A DNA stretch of 64,000 nucleotides from JAMZMI01 sp039944535 (GCA_039944535.1 JBDUYP010000013.1:3230-67229), one strand, 5' to 3'; shown: positions 1-10,277, counted from the stretch's first letter. Made by a program: numbers and translations. Notes: generated from the letters alone by a model not told the origin.

Positions 1-656
1 CTTTTGGCTTGCAGGGAGGCATAGTTCAGACCAGGATTAACACTGATGATCTGCGATACGGCTCTCAATACAACCCATATATCGGATATGACAATACGCT
101 GGCTGGTGAGGAGTTTGAAAGCTATAATCACATAGCGCCAGTTTTTAATTATGGGATGGTGTACAGCTATACAGATCACCACAATCCGATTTTAAGTCAG
201 AATTCGATGACCGTGGGGGTGTCAATCCATAATATCAACAAACCGCGTGATGGGTTTATGTCTAATGAAAGGAGGCCGGTGCAACTGAAGGCTGTGGCTA
301 CTGCCCGAAAGAAAACATGTGCCTATTATTTTCTTCATCCATCAGCTTATGTCCTTTATGTTAAGGGTAGCTATCAGATAAATGGGGGACTGTATTTATC
401 GCGCTATGTAGGTGCACAGCTCAATACCTTATTGCAAATAGGTAGTTGGTACAGGCACAATGATTCATTTATATTTCTCGCAGGTATGAGGTATCAAAAC
501 TGGAAAGTGGGCTTCAGTTTTGACCTGAACTCAAAGGCCATCAACCAAAATGAGGTTTTGAACATTCAGACTTTTGACCCAACAGTTGAGATTTCGTTTG
601 GCTACAGTTTTTCGTTCAAAGACAAGCTTGTTAGAGCAACTAATCCATTGTTTTGA
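1..656 (+). CDS. PorP/SprF-family outer membrane protein, 3' part only
   Basis: The frame is open from the window edge, so the true start lies upstream; the TTG at position 9 is only the first start-like codon. The 215 visible residues look like the beta-barrel C-terminal part of PorP/SprF proteins: alternating aromatic and polar strands, glycine-rich turns such as VGAQLNTLLQIGSWYR and a closing FGYSFSFKDK strand. Family members sit in the outer membrane and work with the type IX secretion and gliding machinery, often holding secreted proteins at the surface. The stop codon overlaps the TTG start of the next gene by 4 bp (TTGA), so the two are probably translated together, the usual PorP-OmpA pairing. 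Family confidence is good; the partner substrate is unknown. Confidence 0.8.
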   Translation, partial: FGLQGGIVQTRINTDDLRYGSQYNPYIGYDNTLAGEEFESYNHIAPVFNYGMVYSYTDHHNPILSQNSMTVGVSIHNINKPRDGFMSNERRPVQLKAVATARKKTCAYYFLHPSAYVLYVKGSYQINGGLYLSRYVGAQLNTLLQIGSWYRHNDSFIFLAGMRYQNWKVGFSFDLNSKAINQNEVLNIQTFDPTVEISFGYSFSFKDKLVRATNPLF

Positions 657-2995
657 GAAAATTACTGTTGACATACCTTGTCATTCTGGGGCTTTCAGGC
701 TTTGGTCAGTCCATTGATCAAATTCATGATTTGGCGGATAAATATTACGCATCAGGTAAATATGTCGAGGCGGTAGATTTTTATGCTCGTGTTCATGAAG
801 TAGAGCCACAGAATCTAAACGTACATTTGAAACTTGCCTTGAGCCTGTATCATAGTCTGCAATATGACGCTTCCAAAAGGCACTTTCAAGCGCTTGTTCA
901 CTCAGGGTATTGGCATGAAGAAGTACTATACTACTATGGCTGGCTTCTGAAGACCGAGGGAGAATACAAACGAGCAGACTCTGTATTTGATCTGATGCTC
1001 AATTGGGTCGATGTATCTATGGATTATAAGAAGCTGGCAAGCTTCCAACAAGAAGGCTGCAAGCTGGGCATACGAATGCTCAAAGTCAAAAATCCACATC
1101 ATCTGGAACCCTTTGATGAAGTTAATTCTGAAGCGCATGATTTTGGTTTTGTTCGGTTTCAAAATATGGCAGCACTTTCCACTACTCGAAATACCAAACA
1201 GAAACAGTTTTATGATGGCCAGTATGGAGGATTGCTCCCTAATATTTTAGAATTGGAAAAAGGGGAGGAAGGCGCTTGGGAACTGACCGAAACGTTTCAA
1301 CAGATGAACACAAAGTGGGGAGAAGGAACAGGGTGCTTTAGTCACGATGGCAAGTCTTTTTACTTCTCTTCGTGTGAAAGTGAAAAGGGGTGCAAGATAT
1401 ATGTGAGCAGTCAAAACGAAGAAGGAGCATGGACTGCCCCAATCGTGCTAAACGAGAATATCAACAAGGCTGGATATGACTCAAAACAACCCAATGTCAG
1501 CCAAACCGGAGATACGCTGTTTTTTGCTTCAAACCGTCCCGGAGGCATTGGAGGAACTGATCTCTGGATGAGTTTTAAGGTAAAAGGAAACGAATGGGCA
1601 CCAGCCGTAAACCTTGGAGAAACGATAAATACGGTAGCCGATGAAATGAGCCCATACTATTCTTCGACATTTAGAGCTTTGGTGTTTTCGTCAAATGGGC
1701 ATGCCGGATATGGCGGTTATGACAATTATCTGGCAAAAGGAGTATCCTTTTTCGGGCCTAAGATTTACAACATTGGCCCACCATTCAATAGTAGCTATGA
1801 TGACAACTACTTCTCATTGCACAATGGAGAAGGTTACATTTCTACCAATAGAAATCATACTGATTTTGATATTTTCAAGTTTGACTATGACAATGAAATA
1901 GAGCTTCTCAAGAGTTTTATGAATGAAGAGTCACTCATAGATTTGATTTTACAAGGATCAAATTCTCTCGACTTGTATGCGTTCAGACTTGAAGAATATG
2001 AGGGGTACCATTTGTTAAGGCCCAAGGTGGAAATCCGTGAGGAAATTCAATTTGACAACAATAATAATTTTCAATCTATAGCAGGTGATGCAGCGGTTGG
2101 TTCGGTGATAAGGCTCAACCTTAATGATACTCTTGAAATGCTGACTCTCACCAATGATGAAAATCGTTTTGAAATTAGAATGCTCTCAGATACTCTGGTG
2201 AATCATATGGTTACTGAAAATGGAACCGCTATCGAGTATGAATGGCAACCGATGGCATATGATGGATATAAGTACAACTTCGAAAAAATATATTTTGACT
2301 TTGATTCTCATGACTTGAGAGTTGAGTCGAAAGAAACACTCAAAGACCTGGTTAAGGTTTTTCGCTCTGATAATGTAGTGATGGTGGATATCCACACGCA
2401 TACCGACCATTTTGGAGATCATGATTATAACTATGAATTAAGTGAAAATCGCGGATTGAGTATTATGCAATTTCTACATAATCAGGGACTGGATTATAGT
2501 CAGATTAGGGTGTTTCCAAATGGAGAAAAGAACTTAATTTCTGACCATGACCCATGGTATAGCAGGCTTTTCAACAGGCGGGCAGAAATTATTGTTTACA
2601 CGAGCGCACCCGTGAGTTTTACCATACCGGAAGTTTATATCGTGCGCAGTGATGTCAGGGTGGAGGAGGCTGCCAGGTTTTTGAAAGTAGCGGATACCAA
2701 ACTTTATGAATGGAATGGCTTGTCGGTTGAGACAGATTTGGTTCAGGAAGGCCATGTGATTCGTGTTTTTGACCCTAAGCATTTGGTGCCCAACTATCGA
2801 TACCTGATTCCGGAAAATGCTGCCGGAAAGGAACTGATCTATTATACCATACAAGAAGGCGATACTTTTTCCAAGCTTGCTGATCAGTTCAACGTGCCTG
2901 AAGAAGTGATTAATGAAGAGAATCAGCTTTTTGGTGATCTAGAACCCGGTATCGAGATTATAATCTACGCGGATAGCTGGAGCTTTGGGATCTAA
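653..2995 (+). CDS. OmpA-family protein with TPR, PD40 repeats and LysM (PorP partner)
   Basis: This is a 780-aa exported protein starting at TTG inside the stop of the PorP gene. Layout by eye: a signal peptide (residues 1-18, ending near GFGQS), TPR-like helices (about 22-115), WD40/PD40 propeller repeats (about 215-400, with FSSCES, FFASNRPGG and LVFSSNGH strands), an OmpA-like domain (about 545-650, with YFDFDSHDL and the terminal NRRAEI motif) and two LysM-like segments at the end (YIVRSD and YYTIQEGDTFSKLAD). The OmpA and LysM parts should hold peptidoglycan, while the propeller probably contacts the barrel partner or cargo. Such PorP-OmpA pairs accompany type IX-secreted surface proteins; this exact cargo is unknown. 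The 3' end overlaps the converging CHAT gene by 4 bp. Confidence 0.85.
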   Translation: MRKLLLTYLVILGLSGFGQSIDQIHDLADKYYASGKYVEAVDFYARVHEVEPQNLNVHLKLALSLYHSLQYDASKRHFQALVHSGYWHEEVLYYYGWLLKTEGEYKRADSVFDLMLNWVDVSMDYKKLASFQQEGCKLGIRMLKVKNPHHLEPFDEVNSEAHDFGFVRFQNMAALSTTRNTKQKQFYDGQYGGLLPNILELEKGEEGAWELTETFQQMNTKWGEGTGCFSHDGKSFYFSSCESEKGCKIYVSSQNEEGAWTAPIVLNENINKAGYDSKQPNVSQTGDTLFFASNRPGGIGGTDLWMSFKVKGNEWAPAVNLGETINTVADEMSPYYSSTFRALVFSSNGHAGYGGYDNYLAKGVSFFGPKIYNIGPPFNSSYDDNYFSLHNGEGYISTNRNHTDFDIFKFDYDNEIELLKSFMNEESLIDLILQGSNSLDLYAFRLEEYEGYHLLRPKVEIREEIQFDNNNNFQSIAGDAAVGSVIRLNLNDTLEMLTLTNDENRFEIRMLSDTLVNHMVTENGTAIEYEWQPMAYDGYKYNFEKIYFDFDSHDLRVESKETLKDLVKVFRSDNVVMVDIHTHTDHFGDHDYNYELSENRGLSIMQFLHNQGLDYSQIRVFPNGEKNLISDHDPWYSRLFNRRAEIIVYTSAPVSFTIPEVYIVRSDVRVEEAARFLKVADTKLYEWNGLSVETDLVQEGHVIRVFDPKHLVPNYRYLIPENAAGKELIYYTIQEGDTFSKLADQFNVPEEVINEENQLFGDLEPGIEIIIYADSWSFGI

Positions 2996-5883
2996 TTTTT
3001 TGATATCAAGATAAACGCACCCCAGTCAACAGGGTCAGGATAGCTTTTCTTAAATTCTGCTCTGGCACTAAAAAACGCAATTTGCACATTGCTTGATTCT
3101 ACAAATGCTTTATAGAATAAATTCATAAAGTCTTGAGTGGGTTCGTCTTTTATTTTCATCAATGTAATGATGAGGTTTTCGGATCCAGCCGCCAAAAAGG
3201 CCCGTTGAAGACCAAAAACACCTTCCCCGTTTTCTACCTGACCGAGACCTGTTTCGCAGGCAGACAATACCACAAGAAGTGTTTCGTCAAGCTTTAGGTT
3301 CATAGCTTCATAGGCAGTTACCTTGCCGTCTTCCTGAGTGTTTTTCGCATTGGTTGCCAGATATAGCCCTGAGTTTAGGAGGGGTTCTTCTGTTTCATTT
3401 TCATTGAAATAGCCGTGTGTTGCGATGTGTAGAATTCCCGGGTTGGAGATGTCTTTGATAGACTCTTCGGTTGCTTTTTTTGTGAGATAGGCTTCTGTTT
3501 TCCACTTGTCCTTTTTTAAAACATCTGTCACCTCTTTCGCCTCTTCTTCCGCACCCAGCAATTCTTCAAGATCAAGGTCTTTATGTACGCTAAAGTCCGG
3601 ATTTCCAAATACGCTGGCAGTCCTTTCCCAATTGTTGCGGTGATTCAAGGTGAGATCTTTTCCGCTCGTAATCGTAAGCAGTTTATACTTTTCCGCTACA
3701 TATTTGGATTGCGCAGTATCGTAAAATATGCTAGGGTTGATCTCATGCCAGTCACCATCTCCAGCAAAATACACTTTGCGCACATCGCGCAACTGATTAT
3801 CGATGTTGGCCCACAATGCCCCGAAGGAATTATAATCCTTTATTGAATATTTTAAGGAGTTTCTGTAAAGGCTAAATTGCTTCTTAAAGTTGTTGTTCGC
3901 TTCCCAGTTTACCTTTTGCAAATCTCTTCCCGGCTTTATCACAAAGGCCACATATCTGGATTCATCTCTGAAACCTTGCCGTATGCCAGAAGAGTCTATT
4001 TCCAGGTCGTATGGTTTGAACTGCACAATCTCCACCAAAGCAGTAGAGTCAAGCATGGCGTCAGATATTTGCTGCCACTCTATGAATGTGGTTTCTGATT
4101 GGTTCGAAAAGGCACTTACTCGAAATGTTAGAGCCTTCTCCAGGTTATCGTACTCTTCCTCCAGTTTAGCCAAAGAGATGTCTTGTGCCTGCCTTTCCCT
4201 GGTAGAAAGGAGGTAGGCATTGGCCAGAGCAATGCCATGCTGACGCCATCTGTAGTAGTAATTGGCAATTTCCGGATCTCCGCTTTCCTGAATGAGTCTT
4301 CTCATTTTATCTGAAGCATAAAATAAGATGCTTTTGGTGTTTATGGTATAGTTGAGCGCTTTTTCTGACCACTTGGTGTTGAAGTATTTTTCTGAAAATG
4401 CGATGGAAGAAAACCGCCTCAGACTGTATTGTAAATCTTTATAGGCCAGTGTGCGCTGAGCATCTGTCAAAACCGGAAAAATCTTTTGTATATGAATAAT
4501 GTTGATGTGGAGAGCACTATCAAATAGCTGCAAAGCCTGAGTAGAATCTTTCAAAATCAGCTGCATTAGCCCCAGATCATTCAAGCTTTTAGCCACTTCA
4601 TGATGGTGGGGCCCAAGCGATTTTTGCTTGATAATAGTTGAGTTTCGTATAAATCTTTCCGCCACATCCATATAACCCAGCTGCCTGTAAACATGCGCCA
4701 GGTTCGTAAGGCTTGTTGCGTATTTGGGGTGAGATTCACCAAACAGGATTCTGTCCAGATCTAATACCTGATTGTACAATGACAAGGCCTGATCATAATC
4801 GCCGATTTTATTATAGGCACCAGCCAGGTTGTTCAGCACATTGGCATATTCCTGATGCAGAGTGCCGAAGGTCGAGGCGAAATAGTGCGAGGCTTCCTTG
4901 AAATGTTTGAGAGCGGCTTCAGTATTGCCTTGCCGCAATTCGATTGCTCCCAAATTGTTTAGCCCGAAGGGACGAATCTCAGGGTGTGAATCCCCAATAT
5001 CTACTAAGTCTTGAAAGTATTTCTTAGACTTATCCAGGTCATTAATTCTAAAATAGAGAACCCCCAGATTGTTGAGAGATTCTACCAGCAGAAGGGTGTC
5101 TGACGGAAATTCACTTTTCTTAAAACTTATGTTGCTAAGCAGGTTGCTTTCAGATTTGGCTAGTTCGCCGTTTTCCATCAGCAGCTTGGCCAGCCTGTCC
5201 ACCGCTCTGGCGTGTAGTGCCGGATAATTGGTTCTAAGAATTGATATCGCGCGAGTCAGGTCCTGCTCTGCAAGCTTATACTCACCCTGAAGTGTGTACA
5301 GCGACCCTGCCTCAATGAGCACACTTCCTTTTATTGAGTCGTCTACAGGGGTGTGAAGTGTCATATCCTTAGCTTTTGCAAGCATGGCTCCACTTTTGCT
5401 GAGCATGCCTATTTCCTTATAAAACACTCCGCTTTTTATAAGGTGATTGAGGTAGGTCAGGTCTTCTTCGTTATGGTTAGCCAGAGATTTTTCGGCAAGG
5501 TTGAGAAACTGCCCTGCCCGTATATACTCGCTATAATCGCGATATACGGCATACAAGTTGTCGTAATAAGGCAACATTTCTATAGCAAATGAATCGTACT
5601 CCAACAGTTTTTCATCCATCGCTTTTGTCAGCAGGTCGATTGCCGATCTTCTGTCATTTAGTTTCCAGTATAGGAGGCCAGCGTTGTTGTAGGCTTCTGC
5701 ATATCCTATTTGCTTATCGCAAAAATTAGAATCAAGCCTGGAGACAAGTTTTTGAAGATTTTCAGCCGTCTTCCCCCGATCTGTTGTCTGGTAAAAAATC
5801 GCACTATCCAGCAGAGAAAGACACTGCTGAGCGTTGAGATAGGCAGGTAGAAGGAACAAGAAAAACCAAAACCATTTGGTCAT
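2992..5883 (-). CDS. Exported TPR-CHAT protein (caspase-like protease fold)
   Basis: The 963-aa product is counted from the ATG at 5883, which begins a good signal peptide (MTKWFWFFLFLLPAYLNAQ); an upstream TTG at 5910 is less likely. About 450 residues of tetratricopeptide repeats follow (repeated NNLG/LNNLGVLY helices), then a helical linker and a C-terminal CHAT domain. The expected His-Cys dyad is intact: His823 in HIATHG and Cys876 in LSACETGLG. CHAT domains share the caspase/separase fold, and TPR-CHAT proteins include both true proteases and proteins of unknown activity. The signal peptide places it outside the cytoplasm, unlike the CRISPR-linked TPR-CHAT proteases. It stands alone, transcribed away from the TPR histidine kinase. 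The substrate is unknown. Confidence 0.8.
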   Translation of the reverse strand: MTKWFWFFLFLLPAYLNAQQCLSLLDSAIFYQTTDRGKTAENLQKLVSRLDSNFCDKQIGYAEAYNNAGLLYWKLNDRRSAIDLLTKAMDEKLLEYDSFAIEMLPYYDNLYAVYRDYSEYIRAGQFLNLAEKSLANHNEEDLTYLNHLIKSGVFYKEIGMLSKSGAMLAKAKDMTLHTPVDDSIKGSVLIEAGSLYTLQGEYKLAEQDLTRAISILRTNYPALHARAVDRLAKLLMENGELAKSESNLLSNISFKKSEFPSDTLLLVESLNNLGVLYFRINDLDKSKKYFQDLVDIGDSHPEIRPFGLNNLGAIELRQGNTEAALKHFKEASHYFASTFGTLHQEYANVLNNLAGAYNKIGDYDQALSLYNQVLDLDRILFGESHPKYATSLTNLAHVYRQLGYMDVAERFIRNSTIIKQKSLGPHHHEVAKSLNDLGLMQLILKDSTQALQLFDSALHINIIHIQKIFPVLTDAQRTLAYKDLQYSLRRFSSIAFSEKYFNTKWSEKALNYTINTKSILFYASDKMRRLIQESGDPEIANYYYRWRQHGIALANAYLLSTRERQAQDISLAKLEEEYDNLEKALTFRVSAFSNQSETTFIEWQQISDAMLDSTALVEIVQFKPYDLEIDSSGIRQGFRDESRYVAFVIKPGRDLQKVNWEANNNFKKQFSLYRNSLKYSIKDYNSFGALWANIDNQLRDVRKVYFAGDGDWHEINPSIFYDTAQSKYVAEKYKLLTITSGKDLTLNHRNNWERTASVFGNPDFSVHKDLDLEELLGAEEEAKEVTDVLKKDKWKTEAYLTKKATEESIKDISNPGILHIATHGYFNENETEEPLLNSGLYLATNAKNTQEDGKVTAYEAMNLKLDETLLVVLSACETGLGQVENGEGVFGLQRAFLAAGSENLIITLMKIKDEPTQDFMNLFYKAFVESSNVQIAFFSARAEFKKSYPDPVDWGAFILISKN

Positions 5884-6115
5884 TAATAAAGCACTTGTGT
5901 GAGCGCACAAAAATATATCATACCGTATCCAGAACCTATTTTTATGGGCTGGGATGCGTGCTTTTTATCAAATTTACGCTTCGCATAATTTCAATCAACC
6001 AGAATAGCGATTATTGAAGGTTTTGCGGCGATCTGTGCAAAAAATTATCTTTTTCAATACATTCTTCTCTGATCTCTGTATTTTAACCTTACCTAACAAG
6101 CTAGTAGAGCAGATA

Positions 6116-8308
6116 ATGTATTACACCAATCTATCCGATGCACGCCTTGTTTTTGGCGAACTAAAAAAAGCATCTACGGAACGCATAGGTCCCGATGAAA
6201 GGATTGATATTCTGAAGAGTGCGATGAAGCTAAGCCGCCAGTTCGATGATGCCGGGCTCCTCGCGCTTTGTAAGCAGAAGCTTTCTCATGCCTATAAGGA
6301 GATTGGGGATATGGATACCGCCATACAAACGGCCAAAGAGGCGATTGGGCTTTATCAAATTTTGGATAACGAAATCATGAGGGGTCGTGGAAAATACGAT
6401 CTCGCACAGTTTTACTTCCAGTCTAGCAACTATCACCTAAGTCTTATTTATTCACTCGAAGCACTTGAGATTTTCAGGGTACTAGGCAACTTCCAGTATC
6501 AGGCCAGGGTACATTACCAACTGGGTACCATTTATGAACATTTCGATGATCAAAAGAGCGCCACCCTGGCTTATGAAGAGTCTGTGGATGCCGCACGCGA
6601 GGTGGGGGATGAAAAGCTGGAATCTGATGCCTATAATCCGCTTTCTGGAATATATCTCAATGCTGGAGATACCGAAAAGGCAGAGAAACTCATAGACCTT
6701 TCGATGAACCTCAAAACCCAGGTGTCTGATACTCGCGGAATGGCCTTTGCTCTGTATGGTAAGGCTAAAATATACGTGAAGAAAGGGCAGCACGACATGG
6801 CCAGATCGGCCTTTGAGGAGTCAATCAGGATGCATCGCGAAAACGGTGAACTTATGGGGCTGGGTATGTGCTACTTCAAACTTGGCGAACTCCACTATCA
6901 CATCAAGGATTACGCCAGGGCTATTGATGCTCTGAAGGGTGCTTTGAATTTTGCCAACTATAATCAGTTGCTTCATATCAAAATGAAGAGCGATTATTTG
7001 CTCTACGAAATTTATAAAATTCAGGGAGATAAGGATAAGGCACTCTCATATATTGAGACCTATCTCAAAGACAAGAAGAACCTGGGTAATGAGCAGACAC
7101 GCAAGATCATAGATAGCTATGAAGCCATAGTGTCTATGGAGCGGATGCAAAAGGATGCCGACATGCAGCGCGAGAGGGCAGAGATCATGAGTAAAAGAGA
7201 TCAGGCCGAAAAAGCGTCTAAGGTCAAACAGGATTTTTTGTCCACCATGAGCCACGAAATCCGTACACCCCTCAATGCTGTGACGACCATCACTTCGTTT
7301 TTGAAAGAATTGGCCACCCCGGAGCAAGAGGATTTGCTCGAGTCACTTCAGTTCTCGTCTGACAATCTATTGAGGATTATCAATGATATACTGGACTTCA
7401 ATAAACTTGATGTAGGCAAGTTGACCCTGGATGCAGCTCCATCCAATCTCAGGGCGCTCATCCGAAATATTCATGGTACATACGAGAGTATGGCAAAAGA
7501 AAAAGGCATTGCCTTTGCCATTTCGATAGACCAAAAAATAGAGAAGGGCTATTTAATAGATGAGACACGTCTGACTCAGATACTTGGTAATTTGATCAAC
7601 AATGCCATCAAATTCACCGAAGAAGGGGGCGTAGAACTCGCCATTGAGTTGATATCCACCAATGCCATTAATGACGAGATTGAGTTTCGGGTGAGCGATA
7701 CTGGTATAGGCATATCCGAAGATTTTATCGACAATGTTTTTGGTACTTTCACTCAGCCCAAATCTCATAAGACCAAAAAGCACGGGGGCTCAGGTCTTGG
7801 GCTGGCCATAGTCAAAAAGCTTGTAGAAATACACGGCAGCAGCATTCATGTAGAAAGTGAAGTTGGGAAGGGCTCTGTCTTCTACTTTAAATTGCCACTC
7901 AAAAGAGAACAGCTGGAGGAGCGAAAAGAATCGCATTCGCAAAACGGACTTATCAGCAAGAGCATACTTCTGGCAGAAGACAATATGATCAATGCCATGG
8001 TGTCTATGAAGCTGCTAAGTAATTGGGGGATGAAATGCACCCATGCTATCAATGGGCATGAGGTGGTTAAAATGGCACGGTCAAAGGCTTTTGATTGTAT
8101 TCTCATGGATATCCATATGCCCGAAATGGATGGTTTTGAAGCGGCGCAGTTGATCAAATCTGAAGCAAACCCTAATAACGAAACACCCATCTATGCCCTG
8201 ACGGCAGATATCATGGCTAAGCACGAACAGAATGCCGGTTGCTTTGATGGCTTCTTACTTAAACCAATGGAGCAGGAGAAGTTGTACGAGGTGCTTTCTC
8301 AGGTCTAA
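6116..8308 (+). CDS. Cytoplasmic TPR hybrid sensor histidine kinase
   Basis: About 730 aa from the ATG at 6116. A TTG at 6014 in the same frame would add 34 residues that do not look like part of the fold. The N-terminal half (about 1-345) is TPR repeats, followed by a coiled coil, a HisKA domain with phospho-acceptor His380 (FLSTMSHEIRTPLN), a HATPase with N (NAIKFTEEGG), G1 (DTGIGI) and G2 (GSGLGLAIVK) boxes, and a C-terminal receiver with Asp665 (MDIHMPEMDG) and the conserved KP. There is no membrane segment, so it senses a cytoplasmic or protein signal through the TPRs. No separate response regulator or output domain lies beside it; phosphotransfer to a distant partner is likely. It is divergent from the CHAT gene. 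Confidence 0.88.
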   Translation: MYYTNLSDARLVFGELKKASTERIGPDERIDILKSAMKLSRQFDDAGLLALCKQKLSHAYKEIGDMDTAIQTAKEAIGLYQILDNEIMRGRGKYDLAQFYFQSSNYHLSLIYSLEALEIFRVLGNFQYQARVHYQLGTIYEHFDDQKSATLAYEESVDAAREVGDEKLESDAYNPLSGIYLNAGDTEKAEKLIDLSMNLKTQVSDTRGMAFALYGKAKIYVKKGQHDMARSAFEESIRMHRENGELMGLGMCYFKLGELHYHIKDYARAIDALKGALNFANYNQLLHIKMKSDYLLYEIYKIQGDKDKALSYIETYLKDKKNLGNEQTRKIIDSYEAIVSMERMQKDADMQRERAEIMSKRDQAEKASKVKQDFLSTMSHEIRTPLNAVTTITSFLKELATPEQEDLLESLQFSSDNLLRIINDILDFNKLDVGKLTLDAAPSNLRALIRNIHGTYESMAKEKGIAFAISIDQKIEKGYLIDETRLTQILGNLINNAIKFTEEGGVELAIELISTNAINDEIEFRVSDTGIGISEDFIDNVFGTFTQPKSHKTKKHGGSGLGLAIVKKLVEIHGSSIHVESEVGKGSVFYFKLPLKREQLEERKESHSQNGLISKSILLAEDNMINAMVSMKLLSNWGMKCTHAINGHEVVKMARSKAFDCILMDIHMPEMDGFEAAQLIKSEANPNNETPIYALTADIMAKHEQNAGCFDGFLLKPMEQEKLYEVLSQV

Positions 8309-8366
8309 AACTTAACTTTATTACAACACGTCACCTTGGTATGGTCCGTCTTATCACTTTAGCTTT

Positions 8367-9665
8367 ATGCCTTACATGGGGCAATCAATCAAACTACCAG
8401 AAGATCTTCTCATGGGAGTGGCTACAGCCGCCACTCACATAGAAGGAGGCGAACAAAACCACAATTGGTACCGGTGGTCGGAGCAGGGCAAAATAAAAGA
8501 CGGTTCTCATAGCAAAGTGGCATGTGATCACATCAACAGGATAGAGGCGGATGTGGACCTGATCAAAAGCCTCAACGTCCAAACGTATAGGATGGGGCTT
8601 GAGTGGAGCAGGATAGAGCCTGAGGAGGGCAAGTTCTCAAAAGAAGGGATATCGGTTTACCGAAAGGAGATAGAATTGCTTTTGAGTAAAGGAATCCAAC
8701 CGCTTGTTACGCTTTGGCACTTTTCTAATCCGCTGTGGATGGAGGATGATGGAGGCTGGACCAGCCCAAAGTCCGTGACAAGGTTTATCAATTATACAAG
8801 TTTTGTGCTGGATGAACTTGGAGATTTGGTCACCGATTGGATCACCATCAATGAACCGAATGTCTATCTGTTTTTCGGCTATTTTGAAGGTATCTGGCCA
8901 CCGGGCAAGCAAGGTGATGTCAAGAGCTTCCTGAAAGGCGCCAGGCATTTGTGTATGGCACACCTGCAAGCTTATAACTTGATTCATTCATTTTACAAGA
9001 GTGCCACCGTGACTCCTAAAGTAGGGGTGGCTCATCATCTGCGCATTTTCGACCGCTTGGATATGCGGCCACTTACCAAACTGGCTACACAACTCACGGA
9101 GCGCATATTTCAAAATATCTTTTTGGATGCCATGACATACGGAAAATTTCGTTTTCCACTGACTCAAGGTGATTTTAAAGTTGAGCGGAAAAGCTACGCC
9201 GATTTTATAGGGGTCAATTATTATTCCAGAGACATGATCAAAGGGGTATTCAATCCCGGTCAATTGTTTGGAGAGAGAAGCGTAAAGGACGGTGCAGAAG
9301 TGAATGACATGGGGTGGGAAATTTACCCGGAAGGGTTGGGGAGAATATGTTCGCAAGTGTATGACAAATACAAGTTGCCCATCTACATTACCGAAAATGG
9401 AATGTGTGATGCCGAAGACTCCTTTCGCGCAGCATTTATCCATGATCATCTGGCGGAAGTGTCCAGACTCCACGAAAAAGGAGTGCCTGTTGAGCGATAC
9501 TATCATTGGTCGCTGCTAGACAACTTCGAGTGGGCAGAAGGAAACAGCGCCAGGTTTGGACTGTATCATACCAATTATGAAACTCAGGAGCGAACCCTAA
9601 GAAGGAGTGGTGCATATTTCGCGCGTATATGTCAGGATAGAACGTTGCATTCACCTGCTGACTAG
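8367..9665 (+). CDS. Glycoside hydrolase family 1 beta-glucosidase-like enzyme
   Basis: This 432-aa (beta/alpha)8 barrel enzyme hydrolyses beta-linked sugars with retention. The family's two catalytic glutamates are present: acid/base Glu163 in TINEPN and nucleophile Glu343 in YITENGM. Other GH1 landmarks are the N-terminal GVATAATHIEGG, the WSRIEP strand, and the substrate-site WSLLDNFEWAEG near the C terminus. There is no signal peptide, so it acts on sugars already imported. The length is slightly short but normal for the family. The start could be the ATG at 8367 or the one at 8376. The next gene begins 24 bp downstream and may be co-transcribed. The exact sugar (glucoside, galactoside, 6-phospho-sugar) cannot be told from sequence. 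Confidence 0.92.
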   Translation: MPYMGQSIKLPEDLLMGVATAATHIEGGEQNHNWYRWSEQGKIKDGSHSKVACDHINRIEADVDLIKSLNVQTYRMGLEWSRIEPEEGKFSKEGISVYRKEIELLLSKGIQPLVTLWHFSNPLWMEDDGGWTSPKSVTRFINYTSFVLDELGDLVTDWITINEPNVYLFFGYFEGIWPPGKQGDVKSFLKGARHLCMAHLQAYNLIHSFYKSATVTPKVGVAHHLRIFDRLDMRPLTKLATQLTERIFQNIFLDAMTYGKFRFPLTQGDFKVERKSYADFIGVNYYSRDMIKGVFNPGQLFGERSVKDGAEVNDMGWEIYPEGLGRICSQVYDKYKLPIYITENGMCDAEDSFRAAFIHDHLAEVSRLHEKGVPVERYYHWSLLDNFEWAEGNSARFGLYHTNYETQERTLRRSGAYFARICQDRTLHSPAD

Positions 9666-9689
9666 CTATTTTTGGCATAAATTCAATAT

Positions 9690-10070
9690 ATGCCTGACTT
9701 CAAAAAATACTTTACGCTGCGAGCTGAGCCTGAGGAGGTTTTTGCGGCTCTCACATTTAAGCCTACCATAGAGCTTTGGACAGGTGCGCCAGCGCAGTTT
9801 GTGCTGGAGGAAGGTGCCGAATTTAGCATGTGGGATGGCAACATAGTGGGCAAAGTACTCGAGTTTGAGCCGGGCAAAAAGTTGGTGGAAGAATGGTATT
9901 TCGGAGATCAGGAGGATAAATCCATTGTCACTCTGAAGTTTCACCCGCACAAGAAGGGCATGTCTCTGGAGGTCAATCACACCAACATCCCCGAAGAAGC
10001 GTATGATGAGATGGTGACGGGCTGGCACGAGATGTTTATCGCTGACCTGGTAGAGTTTTATCAGGATTAG
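9690..10070 (+). CDS. AHSA1-like START/SRPBCC domain protein
   Basis: The 126-aa soluble protein has the pattern of Activator of Hsp90 ATPase homolog 1-like proteins: an N-terminal strand and helix (PEEVFAALT), a central FSMWDGNIVGKVLEFEPGKKLVEEW beta section around residues 45-70, and a long C-terminal helix (GWHEMFIADLVEFY). These proteins form a hydrophobic pocket, and bacterial members are mostly of unknown ligand. It follows the GH1 gene by 24 bp on the same strand. Start ATG at 9690 fits the domain boundary. The family call is firm, the role unknown. Confidence 0.8.
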   Translation: MPDFKKYFTLRAEPEEVFAALTFKPTIELWTGAPAQFVLEEGAEFSMWDGNIVGKVLEFEPGKKLVEEWYFGDQEDKSIVTLKFHPHKKGMSLEVNHTNIPEEAYDEMVTGWHEMFIADLVEFYQD

Positions 10071-10277
10071 GGTTTGCCTGTTATACCATTTGCCCTGATT
10101 TTGACATAACTATCTTCAGCAGTCAGCCTCACCGTCACTATGAGCCTTTATCCGTTAAAATGGTGTTATAGCCCCGTTTTTCTAAGAAATTCCTACGACT
10201 TTCCCACGCCAAACCCACGCTAAAGTCTCTGAATGACGGTTTTCATTGGTATGACCTCAAACTCAAATCAAATCACT

